DNA of 64,000 nt, taken from contig JAAZXW010000021.1 of assembly GCA_014239955.1 (NCBI GenBank), positions 33,160-97,159 of the forward strand, read 5' to 3'. The notes under the pieces are model-generated. The model did no database searches, was not told the origin of the DNA, and saw only the letters and a program-made list of their open reading frames with translations. A program made the translations under genes and the position numbers. Below are positions 8,542 through 18,500 of the stretch, piece by piece. Each line of letters starts with the position of its first letter. Within the stretch, counting starts at the first letter, position 1. The DNA comes from Methanobacteriota archaeon (GTDB lineage Archaea; Thermoplasmatota; Poseidoniia; Poseidoniales; Thalassarchaeaceae).

Positions 8542-9594
8542 ATGTCAAGGGCACTGAACGGTCGTTCAAATCTATACAACGCTTCTGCGCGGGCTAAGGC
8601 ACGCAAGGCTTCGCTGATTGATACGACAAGGATGCGTCAACTTGTACAACAAGGTCCAGACTCCATTGGAGCCAGCATTGGTGAGATGGGTTACAGGGCG
8701 GAGATGGACATCTACGGTTCAAGGATGAGTGGGGCGGATGCGATAGAAGCAGCGCTCTTCCACAATCTTGACAACGATCTGGCAGGAGTCTTGAAATTCT
8801 GCCAGGGGCACCTGAAATCCCTAGTTGCGATTTACGTAGAGAGGTTTGACTACGAGAAGGCTAAGACAGTTCTCAGAGCGATAAATGGTGGAGCATCGGA
8901 TGAAATTATTGAGGCCCAGATACTCCCTTCTGAGAATCCAAGGAACACCCCCTGGTTGAATATTGTTAGAAATACCGAAGGGCTTCAGGAGGCGGTCGAG
9001 GCGATGTCAGGAACACCATGGGGGAGGACGTTGTCCAAACTCGATGCTGATTCTACTCTAGAGGATATGGAAAATGCATTGGACTTGCAATATTTTTCCG
9101 ATGCTCTGAAGTCTGTGAAAGGAAGAGATGGTGGACCTAGACTCAGGAAATATCTCAGAATGGAGATAGACCACAGGAATGTAATAAACGAATTCCGAGC
9201 CATTAGGATGGGGATGACGATCGAAAAGCGTCAATCTATGGTTATCCCCGGAGGGAAGATTGATCCCGGGACAATGAGACAGGCCTGTCAGGCAGAGAGC
9301 GACGAAGAACTAATCGAGACACTTCGAAGAAGTAGCTCGTTCGATGACTCTGGATTTGATGAGGCAATGGCAGAATCGGAAAGAATGGGTAGTTTAGACC
9401 CGTATGCAGAACTTCTCTCCCATCAGAAGCACAGGATTCTGAAGAGGTTCGCCCACCTTAGTCCGATCTCCCCTTTCCCGATTATACACTATATTGAGAG
9501 GAAGACTCTGGAAGTAAGGAATCTGCGTTTGCTTGTGCGTGGCAAAGCAGTTGGCCTATCGAACGAAGTACTGGAAGCGCATATGGACTACTGA
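8542..9594 (+). CDS. atpC: A-type ATP synthase subunit C (central stalk cap)
   Basis: The 350-residue product resembles archaeal AtpC/eukaryotic V-ATPase subunit d, the funnel-shaped protein that sits on the rotor ring and receives the D-F shaft. It is mostly helical with the characteristic segment FRAIRMGMT and a C-terminal PFPIIHYIERKTLEVRNLRLLVRGKA, close to the family ending that contacts the c ring. The ATG has GGGAGAGGG upstream. It lies between subunits E and F with short spacers, so translation is likely coupled. Confidence 0.9.
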   Translation: MSRALNGRSNLYNASARAKARKASLIDTTRMRQLVQQGPDSIGASIGEMGYRAEMDIYGSRMSGADAIEAALFHNLDNDLAGVLKFCQGHLKSLVAIYVERFDYEKAKTVLRAINGGASDEIIEAQILPSENPRNTPWLNIVRNTEGLQEAVEAMSGTPWGRTLSKLDADSTLEDMENALDLQYFSDALKSVKGRDGGPRLRKYLRMEIDHRNVINEFRAIRMGMTIEKRQSMVIPGGKIDPGTMRQACQAESDEELIETLRRSSSFDDSGFDEAMAESERMGSLDPYAELLSHQKHRILKRFAHLSPISPFPIIHYIERKTLEVRNLRLLVRGKAVGLSNEVLEAHMDY

Positions 9595-9603
9595 GGTGAT
9601 GAG

Positions 9604-9903
9604 ATGGAAATTGCAGTAGTAGGCCCTTTGGAATTCACACTAGGATTCCAACTCGCAGGCGTAGAAAACCTGTACAACCCGTCTGATGACGAAGAGATGG
9701 CGGAGATTCTCCGGAATCTCCTCAATCAGGCAGAAGTAGGAGTTGTTGTAGTGGACAACTTCGATTTAATGAGACTCCCGGAGAGGTTGCGTTTGCAACT
9801 CTCTGAGAGCATTACGCCCACTGTATTGGGCATAGGGACCGAGGAGGACAATACCCTCCGAGAGTCAATCAAGTCGGCACTTGGTGTCGACCTTTGGAAA
9901 TAA
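9604..9903 (+). CDS. atpF: A-type ATP synthase subunit F
   Basis: This 99-residue protein has the small Rossmann-like fold of subunit F: an opening strand [19 protein letters not shown], a middle [18 protein letters not shown] and a C-terminal helix. Subunit F joins subunit D in the central shaft and modulates ATP hydrolysis. GAGGTGATGAG before the ATG is a strong ribosome site that overlaps the end of the preceding gene region. The catalytic subunit gene starts 28 nt downstream. Confidence 0.9.
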   Translation: MEIAVVGPLEFTLGFQLAGVENLYNPSDDEEMAEILRNLLNQAEVGVVVVDNFDLMRLPERLRLQLSESITPTVLGIGTEEDNTLRESIKSALGVDLWK

Positions 9904-9931
9904 GATTCGAACAAAAAAGGAAGTGAAAAAA

Positions 9932-11674
9932 ATGAGTGAAGAAAATGGAGTAATATACCGGATTTCCGGACCAGTTGTGACAGCGATAGGGATAGCACCT
10001 CGAATGTACGAGGTGGTAAGAGTCGGGAATGAAGGTTTGATGGGAGAAGTGATCGAACTGCATGGCGACCAATCAGTGATTCAGGTGTACGAAGAGACAT
10101 CTGGAATCAGGCCTGGGGAGCCAGTTTTGAGGACGGGTCAGACCCTTTCAGTACAACTAGGCCCTGGACTTCTGACACAGATCTACGATGGAATACAGAG
10201 ACCTCTGCCGAAGCTGGAGGAGACAATGGGTGTCTTCATCACCAGAGGTGTTGACGCGGATGGACTAGACCTCGAGAAGAAGTGGGATTTCAACCCGAAA
10301 GTTAAGGCTGGAGACGAAGTTTCCGCAGGACATGTCATTGGGATTGTCCAGGAAACCGAGACTATCGAACACAGAGTGATGATCCCCCCTGGAAAGAGTG
10401 GTGTTGTCAGGAGTGTTGAGTCGGGTTCATTCAATATCACCGAGACAGTGTGCAAGCTAGAGGACGGAACAGAGATAGCGATGATGCAGGAATGGCCAGT
10501 AAGACATCCAAGACCATTCATCCAGAAGTACGCTCCTGACGTCCCACTGATGACTGGGCAGAGGATTCTCGACTTCCTATTCCCACTAGCTAAGGGCGGA
10601 ACGGCTGGAATTCCTGGTCCTTTTGGTTCAGGAAAAACGGTGACACAGCAACAGCTTGCCAAGTGGTCAGATGCACAAATAGTGGTCTACATAGGATGTG
10701 GGGAAAGGGGTAACGAGATGACGGAAGTCCTCGATGAGTTCCCGCACCTAATTGATCCGAATACAAACAAGCCTCTGATGAATAGGACTGTGATGATTGC
10801 AAACACATCAAACATGCCAGTGGCTGCTAGAGAGGCGTCGGTGTATACAGGAGTAACGATTGCTGAGTACTTCCGTGACATGGGTTACAACGTAGCCCTG
10901 ATGGCTGACTCCACTAGCAGATGGGCAGAGGCCATGAGGGAGATTTCTTCCAGACTAGAGGAGATGCCCGGCGAGGAGGGGTATCCCGCATACCTTTCCA
11001 GCAGACTTGCAGAGTTCTACGAGAGAGCTGGCAGGGTTCAGACCCTAGCGGGTGATGATGGCTCCGTTTCAGTTATAGGGGCTGTTTCGCCCCCCGGCGG
11101 GGATATCTCAGAGCCAGTGAGTCAGGGGACATTGAGGATTGTGAAGGTTTTCTGGGGATTGGATGCTGGACTAGCAAGACAACGTCACTTCCCAGCTATC
11201 AACTGGTTGAGCTCTTACAGCCTATACCCGCAGGCCTTAGACCAGTGGTACAGGGACAACATAGCATCCGACTTCCCAGAAGTAAGGACAGAAATTAGCA
11301 CTCTGCTACAAGTTGAAGCAGAGTTGCAGGAGATTGTTCAGCTAGTCGGATCGGATGCATTGCCAATTGATCAACAGTTGACTCTTGAAGTTGCCAGAAT
11401 GATTCGGGAGTACTTCCTACAGCAGAACGCTTTCCATGATGTGGATACGTACAGCGATCTGAAGCTCCAATACGACATGGCGAGAGCTATTCTGAGCTTC
11501 CAAGAGGAAGCAAAGAAGGCTATCGCTGGTGGAGCTCAGCTCGAAGATGTAGTTAACGTTCCAGCGAGGACTGACCTGATGAGGGGTCGCTTCGAGAAGG
11601 GATACAGCGACAAAATAGGAGAATTGGTGTCAGAGATGAGTAAGCAGATTTCTGCTAGCATGGAGGCAAACTGA
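9932..11674 (+). CDS. atpA: A-type ATP synthase catalytic subunit A
   Basis: The product is the catalytic head subunit, 580 residues from the chosen ATG. The P-loop GPFGSGKT lies near residue 229, preceded by the A-type non-homologous insert (about residues 110-200, with [16 protein letters not shown]), and the active-site region [11 protein letters not shown] follows. There is no intein in the P-loop region, unlike some archaeal relatives. The frame opens at 9881 inside subunit F, but the ATG at 9932 has GGAAGTG upstream and gives the normal N-terminus. Identity is certain from length, motifs and operon position. Confidence 0.98.
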   Translation: MSEENGVIYRISGPVVTAIGIAPRMYEVVRVGNEGLMGEVIELHGDQSVIQVYEETSGIRPGEPVLRTGQTLSVQLGPGLLTQIYDGIQRPLPKLEETMGVFITRGVDADGLDLEKKWDFNPKVKAGDEVSAGHVIGIVQETETIEHRVMIPPGKSGVVRSVESGSFNITETVCKLEDGTEIAMMQEWPVRHPRPFIQKYAPDVPLMTGQRILDFLFPLAKGGTAGIPGPFGSGKTVTQQQLAKWSDAQIVVYIGCGERGNEMTEVLDEFPHLIDPNTNKPLMNRTVMIANTSNMPVAAREASVYTGVTIAEYFRDMGYNVALMADSTSRWAEAMREISSRLEEMPGEEGYPAYLSSRLAEFYERAGRVQTLAGDDGSVSVIGAVSPPGGDISEPVSQGTLRIVKVFWGLDAGLARQRHFPAINWLSSYSLYPQALDQWYRDNIASDFPEVRTEISTLLQVEAELQEIVQLVGSDALPIDQQLTLEVARMIREYFLQQNAFHDVDTYSDLKLQYDMARAILSFQEEAKKAIAGGAQLEDVVNVPARTDLMRGRFEKGYSDKIGELVSEMSKQISASMEAN

Positions 11675-11683
11675 GGTGATACA

Positions 11684-13072
11684 ATGAGTGGAAAGGAATA
11701 CAGAACGATTACAGACGTAAAGGGGCCACTAGTGTTCCTAAATAAGACTGAACCAGTGTCTTTTGGAGAGATAGTGCAGCTAAGGCTCAGCGATGGATCA
11801 ATGAAAAACGGACAAGTTCTGGACACATCTGATGATCAGGTCATTGTACAAGTCTTCGAAGGGACAGCGTCAGTTGACAGACAGACAGGGGTTAAGTTCC
11901 TGGGAGACGTGTTCAAGCTGCCTGTAAGCAAGGGGCTAATCGGGAGAATCCTTGATGGAGCGGGTAGACCGAGGGATGGTGGGCCAGAGATCGTTGCCGA
12001 TGATATGGCCGACATAATTGGGGCTGCAATAAACCCATACTCGCGACAGAGTCCTGAGTCTTTCATACAGACTGGGATTTCAGCAATTGATGCCTGCACA
12101 TCACTAGTCAGAGGTCAAAAACTACCAATCTTCAGTGCCAGCGGATTGCCGCACAACGACATCGCATTGCAGATTGCAAGGCAGGCCAAGCTAGTGGACA
12201 GCGATGATGACTTCGTGGTCGTCTTCTGTGCAATGGGGATCACAGCGGAAGAGTACAACTTCTTCGTTCACGACCTAGAGAGAACGGGGGCACTGGAGAA
12301 CGCGGCCCTCTTTGTCAACCTGGCAGATGACCCAGCCGTGGAGAGGCTGATTACCCCTAGACTGGCACTAACAGCTGCCGAGTACCTAGCCTTCGAGCAC
12401 GACTACCACGTTCTCGTAATCTACACGGACATGACGAACTATTGCGAGTCCCTGCGACAAATTGGAGCGGCTAGAGAAGAAGTTCCCGGTAGACGCGGAT
12501 ACCCAGGATACATGTACACGGATCTTGCAATGCTATACGAGAGAGCGGGGCTAGTCAAAGGCAAGAAGGGATCCATCACACAGTTCCCCATCCTAACCAT
12601 GCCCGGAGACGACATCACGCATCCAATCCCAGACCTATCAGGATACATCACTGAAGGACAGATCGTCATCTCGAGAGAGTTGCATCAGAAGGGAATTTAT
12701 CCGCCGATAAACGTCCTTCCTTCTCTAAGTCGTCTGATGAATGCCGGAATTGGACCCGGTAAGACCCGTGAGGACCACAAGTCAGTTTCTGATCAGCTTT
12801 ACGCAGCCTATGCACAAGGAAGAGAACTCAGAGGTCTGGTGGCAATTGTCGGCGAGGACGCATTGAATGAGAGAGATCTACAGTTACTCAAGTTCGCCGA
12901 TATATTCGAGGATCAATTCCTGAGGCAGGGTAGGGACGAGGACAGGCCCATCCAAGAAGGAACCCTTGACCTTGCTTGGAACCTATTGTCGAACATCGAT
13001 ACCAAGTTCCTAGTGAGACTAGACCAGAAATGGATTGACAAGTATCACCCTACGGACAAGAAGGAAGAGTGA
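11684..13072 (+). CDS. atpB: A-type ATP synthase subunit B (non-catalytic)
   Basis: This 462-residue subunit alternates with subunit A in the head. In place of a P-loop it has the B-type segment [19 protein letters not shown], and it keeps the family stretches [14 protein letters not shown] and [15 protein letters not shown]. The ATG follows the subunit A stop after nine bases with a GAGGTGATAC ribosome site that overlaps the A stop, so translation of A and B is probably coupled. Length is standard. Confidence 0.98.
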   Translation: MSGKEYRTITDVKGPLVFLNKTEPVSFGEIVQLRLSDGSMKNGQVLDTSDDQVIVQVFEGTASVDRQTGVKFLGDVFKLPVSKGLIGRILDGAGRPRDGGPEIVADDMADIIGAAINPYSRQSPESFIQTGISAIDACTSLVRGQKLPIFSASGLPHNDIALQIARQAKLVDSDDDFVVVFCAMGITAEEYNFFVHDLERTGALENAALFVNLADDPAVERLITPRLALTAAEYLAFEHDYHVLVIYTDMTNYCESLRQIGAAREEVPGRRGYPGYMYTDLAMLYERAGLVKGKKGSITQFPILTMPGDDITHPIPDLSGYITEGQIVISRELHQKGIYPPINVLPSLSRLMNAGIGPGKTREDHKSVSDQLYAAYAQGRELRGLVAIVGEDALNERDLQLLKFADIFEDQFLRQGRDEDRPIQEGTLDLAWNLLSNIDTKFLVRLDQKWIDKYHPTDKKEE

Positions 13073-13092
13073 GATAACAAGGAGAATGCCAC

Positions 13093-13710
13093 ATGGCCCT
13101 AGACATCAAACCGACCAGATCTGAGTTGATCAACCTCAAGAGGAGAATCAAGCAGACCTCAAGTGGATACAATCTCCTGAAGATGAAGAGGGATGGGCTA
13201 TTCCACGAGTTCCGGATCCTACTTTCTGAGATGATTTCTGCTAGGGAGGAATTGGTTGTTACCTTCAGGGATGCAGTTCAGGCAATCAACCTGGCATCCT
13301 CGATAGAGGGTGGTTTATCCGTCAAGAGCGCGGCAATAGCCTCATCCAAGCATCCTGAGGTAGAGGTTTCAAGGCGCAACATAATGGGAGTGGTGGTACC
13401 GAAGGTCGAGGGGCAGAACCTGAAGCTCTCAGCAGAGGATAGAGGCCTTGGGATGGTGGGGGGCTCGCCCTATATCGACGAGGCAGCCGACTCATACTCC
13501 CTCTTGGTGGAGAAAGTCGTCAAGGCGGCCGAGATGGAAGCGACTCTGAAGAGGCTATTGGAAGAGATAGAGGCTACAAAGAGGAGAGTCAATGCGCTTG
13601 AATTCAAGGTCATACCAGAGATGAAAGAGGCTCAGACCTTCATCCAGCTAAGACTTGAGGAGATGGAAAGGGAGGAGACCTTCCGTCTGAAGCGCTTCAA
13701 GAACAAGTGA
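13093..13710 (+). CDS. atpD: A-type ATP synthase subunit D (central rotor shaft)
   Basis: The 205-residue product is the long two-helix central shaft. It opens with KPTRSELINLKRRIKQTSSGYNLLK, near-identical to the family start, has a globular middle with the VVVPKVEG strand, and closes with a second long helix rich in EATKRRVNALE, again typical. It ends the operon: subunits H, I, K, E, C, F, A, B and D are all present in the usual archaeal order, with no separate small subunit G seen. The following gene begins 51 nt later on the same strand. Confidence 0.96.
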   Translation: MALDIKPTRSELINLKRRIKQTSSGYNLLKMKRDGLFHEFRILLSEMISAREELVVTFRDAVQAINLASSIEGGLSVKSAAIASSKHPEVEVSRRNIMGVVVPKVEGQNLKLSAEDRGLGMVGGSPYIDEAADSYSLLVEKVVKAAEMEATLKRLLEEIEATKRRVNALEFKVIPEMKEAQTFIQLRLEEMEREETFRLKRFKNK

Positions 13711-13761
13711 TTTGGACAAGAGTAGGGGTCAAAACTGACATCCCTCGAGGAGGGGCAGGAA

Positions 13762-16164
13762 GTGAGCAGCATGCCCGAAGAAATCTTGCTCGATACTGAG
13801 ACTTGGGGCACGCGTGAGCTTCTAGAGGTGATTGCCTCAAGATTCTTCGATCTTGGAAGTGAAGGTGCTTATCCTAATTCCTGGGAAGTTCAGGGAATAG
13901 ACGAACGAGAAGTGGGGGGACAACTGCTCCAACTCAATATGCACTTGGGCCCAATGGGATTAATCGGTTCACTAGAGGACAGCAACCCCCCGGTAATGAC
14001 GATTTCAAGAGTGCCTTCGGGAAGCTCGGTAATGGAAAACTATCAGCAAATCGTGCTATGGGCTGTGATGGTGGCATTCATGACTCTAGTGGGATCGCAT
14101 TGGGTTTCTGAATACGAGTATGGGGGGGGATCTGGGATAAGCGAAATCTCCCAGTCATTCCTCTTCTTCACAATTCCAGTGATGCTTTCATTCATCCTAG
14201 CTAGCTATTGCAGGATATTAGTGGCAAGAAAGAATGGAATTGAGATTGGACACATTACCCCGATTGTCTTCCCGATCCCTACTTGGTGGCCGTTCGGAAT
14301 TGTTGGAGCTCTGGGGCAGAGGAAACCGGAGCTTGTCCCAATGCCGAATAGAAGGGTCCTGGGCTCTATCGAAGTTGCGGTCCCAATCGTTCTTTTCTTG
14401 GCTGGTAGCATTCTGACCGTTTTGGGGCTCATGATGACGTCAAGTAGCCCTCCAGAACTCACTGCAGCCCCTACAGTCTTCGACACGAACCTACTCACGG
14501 GTTATCTGGTCGAGACTTGGATGGGAAGTGAATTGGCAATTAGGCTACAATGGTTGCATCCGATTGGAATTGCTGGGGTTGGCCTTTCCATCGTTGGTTG
14601 GGGGTTGATGCTCCCGATCCCGGGACTACCTGGAGATAGGTTGCTGTACGCAATTATCGGACCATCCGAGATGAGGAGCGGGCGTACACAGACCTCGATT
14701 TTCCTTTTGGTTCTCTTTGTCATGGTAATGGTATTCGCAACCGCTAAGTGGACCCCTTGGATTTTCCTAGCATTTGTAGCTGCATGGCAGAGATTCAATC
14801 CCGACAGTCTGCCTCAACCAATAATCCTGGACGAACACATCGGACTGGAAGAGAGATACAGAAGTCGTTTCGTAGCAATTGCAGCAATCGTTCTGCTGGC
14901 AGGATTGCCCGGAACCGTCCCTTCGTACGAAATGGAAGACTACATTGCTGGAATCCATACCGATGAGTGGCCAGATGAGTTGTATTTCGAAGCAGGGGTC
15001 GGAGAGGAGGTTCTCCTAATTCTGGAACCTTGGGGTGTGATGCCAGTATCGGGCTGGATACAGTTCAGAGTCGAAGGTTCGGAACCAGATGGTTGGGGGC
15101 TGGACTACTCGTGTTCGGAGTTTTCTGAAGTATGCAGATTCGATGGATTGACGCAGAATGAGATCATTGAACTCCCAATAGTAATCACACCTCCCGAAGA
15201 AGATTTTACCCCTCACTTACTCAAGATAATTATTGAGATATCTGGCTTCGAGACGGAGCATCTGATAAAACTCTCAAGCCACGGTGATGAGGGTTTTGTT
15301 GATTCTTTTTGGGACCTAAGAGAAGACTCCGAGAATCCCATTATTTGTTCTGAGATGCATACTGGAGAAGGTGGTGTGATTTCCATTGGAGGTTCTTACT
15401 GGGAACTATTGAATGGTAGTAATCTGAGTTCTGGTGTGCAGGAAGTGTGCCTCAGGGGTCATGAGGGGGCAATTCAGAACTCTGATTTATTCGACGACCA
15501 AGGTAGGGCCTTTGGCCCTGGGGTTTACTTGGTCAGGGAAAATTCGACAAGTGGCCCTTGGGCAATTCCAATTGATGGTACAGAGCCATTAATCCATGTT
15601 GAGGGTGGGCTATGGGTAGTTCCGAGTGAATTTGTAACAGTAGGGGACGTTCTCTACCACTCAGACTCGGGCTCTCCATTCTGCCCTTCTAGCGATGTTG
15701 CAGCGCAAATTAATACGAGTTCGAACTGGTCCGTAGAGATGGGTAACTACACTGCTATGAGGATCACGGGAAATCTTAGTGGTGAAGGGGAGATTGGTAT
15801 TGGGGCGGAGGGGTGGCTTGCATTATGTCACAATGACGGAGCCATGGAGGCATTCAGCATTAGAGAGTCGGTAGATGTCTATGTCCATCCCAATGGATTG
15901 TATCGTGGACTTGATGTAGAGGAAATCATGGTCTTCAACAGGGCATCTGGAAGGATGGATCTTTCTGTAGAGTGGCATGGCGACTCTCCACAAAGCGGAA
16001 TTTGGGAAGTCGGCATCAGCGACTGGGTTGAATCGGGCGAAAGCACTTTGATTACAGTGAATGAGGTGGGTCTTTCAAGTCTCGAGAGAGCGGTGTGGGT
16101 CACGGCTGATGAGACGGGAATTACGGTTCATCTTTCAGCGAGATGCCCCTCGGAGGGGTGCTGA
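13762..16164 (+). CDS. Site-2-protease-like membrane protein lacking zinc ligands (pseudoprotease), with large outer domain
   Basis: An 800-residue membrane protein. Residues 95-400 hold several membrane helices arranged like the EGY1/archaeal site-2 protease (peptidase M50) domain: the segment ILVARKNGIEI at 152-162 matches the residues right after HExxH in active enzymes, but the HExxH site itself reads ASYCR (147-151). The second zinc motif LPxxxLDGG reads LPIPGLPGD (284-292), again without the ligand aspartate. Residues 400-800 form a beta-rich domain with several cysteines, probably outside the cell. The start is GTG at 13762 with GAGGAGG upstream; ATG at 13771 is an alternative. The panE start directly follows the stop. 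Function unknown. Confidence 0.7.
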   Translation: MSSMPEEILLDTETWGTRELLEVIASRFFDLGSEGAYPNSWEVQGIDEREVGGQLLQLNMHLGPMGLIGSLEDSNPPVMTISRVPSGSSVMENYQQIVLWAVMVAFMTLVGSHWVSEYEYGGGSGISEISQSFLFFTIPVMLSFILASYCRILVARKNGIEIGHITPIVFPIPTWWPFGIVGALGQRKPELVPMPNRRVLGSIEVAVPIVLFLAGSILTVLGLMMTSSSPPELTAAPTVFDTNLLTGYLVETWMGSELAIRLQWLHPIGIAGVGLSIVGWGLMLPIPGLPGDRLLYAIIGPSEMRSGRTQTSIFLLVLFVMVMVFATAKWTPWIFLAFVAAWQRFNPDSLPQPIILDEHIGLEERYRSRFVAIAAIVLLAGLPGTVPSYEMEDYIAGIHTDEWPDELYFEAGVGEEVLLILEPWGVMPVSGWIQFRVEGSEPDGWGLDYSCSEFSEVCRFDGLTQNEIIELPIVITPPEEDFTPHLLKIIIEISGFETEHLIKLSSHGDEGFVDSFWDLREDSENPIICSEMHTGEGGVISIGGSYWELLNGSNLSSGVQEVCLRGHEGAIQNSDLFDDQGRAFGPGVYLVRENSTSGPWAIPIDGTEPLIHVEGGLWVVPSEFVTVGDVLYHSDSGSPFCPSSDVAAQINTSSNWSVEMGNYTAMRITGNLSGEGEIGIGAEGWLALCHNDGAMEAFSIRESVDVYVHPNGLYRGLDVEEIMVFNRASGRMDLSVEWHGDSPQSGIWEVGISDWVESGESTLITVNEVGLSSLERAVWVTADETGITVHLSARCPSEGC

Positions 16165-17115
16165 GTGAAAGTCGCTATCCTGGGAACTGGTGCTCTGGGT
16201 GGCGTCATTGCTGGTTGCTTAGCGGATACTCGTGCCGAGTTGGTATGCGTATCCCGAGGAAGATCAGCTGAACTTATCGAATCCGGACTAGCGATTTTCA
16301 CACCAGAAGGACCTATGGAGATGATACCCGGGGAGCGATATTTCCTAATTGATAGTGAGAAGGGGCCACTGGAGGAGATTGTGTGCGGTTCTTGTGATGT
16401 GGCTATTGTCGCCGGAAAGGCAAATTCAACATCTTCACTTTCTTCCATAGCAGAAGACATACTGTCGGAAAATGGAGTTGCAGTAAGCATCCAAAACGGT
16501 CTTGGACATGCAGAAATTATTGCTAGCAGAGTTGGTTGGGACAGTGTGATTGGAGGGTCCACCACTCACTCGGCTTGGAGAGATGGGGAAGGTAGCGTGC
16601 ATTGGACTGGAAGAGGTTCTATTTTCCTAGGCACTATGGATGGATCCGAGCCGGATCCGACTACATCAGAGTTTGTTTCTCTTCTGGAAGAGGCTGGTTT
16701 GAATCCCAAATGGTCATCCGACATCGAGAAAGAAATCTGGAGGAAACTGATGATCAACGTCGCGATTAACCCAATATGTGCGATTGCAGGTGTTAGGAAC
16801 GGGGCTCTGTCCCAAATCCCTGAGCTATGGGCACAATCTCTCGAGGCGATGAGGGAAGCAGGGTCTGTTGCACGAGCATCTGGGATTGACTTGGGGGTGA
16901 TGGACAACGAGGAATACCTGAGGAAAGTCGTTACTGCTACTTCTGAGAATAGAGTCTCGATGCTGCAAGATCTGATGGCAGGAAGGAAAACAGAGATCGA
17001 TTTTCTTTGTGGGGCAGTAGTTTCAAAGGGCGAGAAACTTGGAATCCCAACCCCTAGGAACGAGGTTCTTCTTGCACTGGTGAGGGGTATTGAGATGTCC
17101 CAGCACCATGAATAA
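16165..17115 (+). CDS. panE: 2-dehydropantoate 2-reductase (ketopantoate reductase)
   Basis: The 316-residue protein reduces ketopantoate to pantoate with NADPH in coenzyme A synthesis. The N-terminal GTGALGG motif in MKVAILGTGALGGVIAG is the dinucleotide-binding loop; the segment ISIQNGLGHAE and the C-terminal domain stretch EIWRKLMINVAINPICAI with a conserved lysine/asparagine pair match the ApbA/PanE family, as does SMLQDLMAGRKTEIDFLCGAVV. The start is GTG, immediately after the TGA of the gene before, with GGAGGGG upstream. Other CoA steps appear as a fused gene near 37 kb. Confidence 0.9.
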   Translation: MKVAILGTGALGGVIAGCLADTRAELVCVSRGRSAELIESGLAIFTPEGPMEMIPGERYFLIDSEKGPLEEIVCGSCDVAIVAGKANSTSSLSSIAEDILSENGVAVSIQNGLGHAEIIASRVGWDSVIGGSTTHSAWRDGEGSVHWTGRGSIFLGTMDGSEPDPTTSEFVSLLEEAGLNPKWSSDIEKEIWRKLMINVAINPICAIAGVRNGALSQIPELWAQSLEAMREAGSVARASGIDLGVMDNEEYLRKVVTATSENRVSMLQDLMAGRKTEIDFLCGAVVSKGEKLGIPTPRNEVLLALVRGIEMSQHHE

Positions 17116-17121
17116 GAGGCA

Positions 17122-18015
17122 TCAGCGTTGGCAGGATGAGCAATAGAAGGTCGACCTGTTAGACTGAACAATTCTCTTGATGGTTCCGAGGCAATCTTCC
17201 TTTATGCACCCCAGGCCCTCTCTCCCATAGACTTGGAAGTTATGGACGAAATATCCCATCGCTTCTTCGCCATCTACGCCTCTGAAGTCTTGCAGAGTCG
17301 AGCCACCCGCATCGATAGCCTCGGTAATCACATCATGGGTAGCTGCCGTTATCCTTTCCACTCTGCGTGAGACTCCGGATTGACCGGCTACGCTGCTCGC
17401 CTTTCTCCTAGGGGAGACCCCTGCTCTGTGCAGAATCTCACAAACGTAGATATTCCCGAGCCCGGCAACAACTCGCTGGTCCAGAAGGGCCGACTTGATT
17501 GGTGTACTCTTCCCCCTGAGTCCATCGCCTAGTTCCCCTGGAACAAGATGATTTGGAGTTGGTTCGGGACCAAGGTTGGAGAGCATTTTGTGGCTGTCTT
17601 GTTTTGATGTAGGGAAGCAGTCCATGAAGCCAAATCTTCGATGATCGGAGTAGACCGCCTTGCTTCCGTTATCTAGGTGGACGACCACCCAATCATGAGG
17701 GCCGTCCCCGCTACCGATCGGAGCTCCATTAGAGAATCTCCCGGGTTTGCTCTCTATTCCTTCTCCGATTAGTGTCCATCTACCAGACATGCCCAAGTGG
17801 CAGAGCCACGTTAGGTCACCTTCTAGACGAATTAGCAGATACTTTGCTCGACGATCCACTGACTGGCTCAAGCGACCTCGAAGTGATGAAGAGAAATCTC
17901 TCGGGAAAGGAAACCTCAGGTCACTACGTCTGAGGTCGACAGCTGAAATCTTTTGTCCTAGAAGATGTCTTTCCAAACCAAGTCGGACAGTCTCGACTTC
18001 AGGTAACTCTGGCAC
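17122..18015 (-). CDS. mutM: Formamidopyrimidine-DNA glycosylase (Fpg/MutM)
   Basis: The 297-residue enzyme removes 8-oxoguanine and other oxidised purines and nicks the DNA. It starts PELPEVETV, where the exposed Pro2 is the nucleophile and Glu3 is catalytic, and keeps the lysine of the RRAKYLL loop. The C-terminal zinc finger is present but its first cysteine pair is C-x4-C instead of the usual C-x2-C, followed by the IVQSNRSTFYCSSCQR ending. The start codon is GTG. This is a mainly bacterial family, so acquisition by transfer is plausible. It is divergent from the small membrane gene at 18096 and convergent with panE. Confidence 0.92.
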   Translation of the reverse strand: MPELPEVETVRLGLERHLLGQKISAVDLRRSDLRFPFPRDFSSSLRGRLSQSVDRRAKYLLIRLEGDLTWLCHLGMSGRWTLIGEGIESKPGRFSNGAPIGSGDGPHDWVVVHLDNGSKAVYSDHRRFGFMDCFPTSKQDSHKMLSNLGPEPTPNHLVPGELGDGLRGKSTPIKSALLDQRVVAGLGNIYVCEILHRAGVSPRRKASSVAGQSGVSRRVERITAATHDVITEAIDAGGSTLQDFRGVDGEEAMGYFVHNFQVYGREGLGCIKEDCLGTIKRIVQSNRSTFYCSSCQR

Positions 18016-18095
18016 GCATATTGGTCATAGAGGTGGGCCATTACCTTTCGGAATATATTCGACAACGTTATCCCCCAATACCTGTCCGTATTTTC

Positions 18096-18500
18096 ATGGA
18101 AGAGGGTGATGTCCCAGATTGGGTTTCTTCAGAAGGGTCAACGGAGAATCCCCCTGAGACCGTGATTCTTGAAGGGAGTCCGGCTGTTTCGAACCAAGCC
18201 CCTGAGCAAATCTACGTCCAGGGGCATGGTGGTCCCGGGATGATCCCCCCTCAGACTAATGCAGTTCTGGCCCTAGTCTTTGGTATTCTGGGCTTAGTGA
18301 TGTGCTCGGTATGCACTGCAGTGCCAGGCCTAATCCTAGCAAATGGGGCTCTCGCAACAACGAATCAATACCCCGGACATCCCGACCAAGGAATGGCAAA
18401 GGCTGCAAAGATTATCTCTTGGATAGGCATTGGCCTATTCATACTGGTTGTGTTGTTCTATGGGGTGCTGTTTGCAGCCGTAATCGCATCAGAAGCCTGA
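18096..18500 (+). CDS. Small DUF4190-like membrane protein
   Basis: The protein has 134 residues: about 55 polar, proline-rich residues and then two membrane helices in the form NAVLALVFGILGLVMCSVCTA ... ISWIGIGLFILVVLFYGVLFA (two separate segments), the DUF4190 pattern of many small bacterial and archaeal membrane proteins. An AATATATTC TATA-like box lies at 18051-18058. Its last 43 bases overlap the convergent fibrillarin gene. The frame also opens at 18021, but that start would sit against the mutM promoter. No function is known. Confidence 0.65.
   Translation: MEEGDVPDWVSSEGSTENPPETVILEGSPAVSNQAPEQIYVQGHGGPGMIPPQTNAVLALVFGILGLVMCSVCTAVPGLILANGALATTNQYPGHPDQGMAKAAKIISWIGIGLFILVVLFYGVLFAAVIASEA

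Noticed and set aside
16128-17171. Two long antisense frames opposite panE
   Set aside because: Both mirror panE on the other strand and have no recognisable domain.
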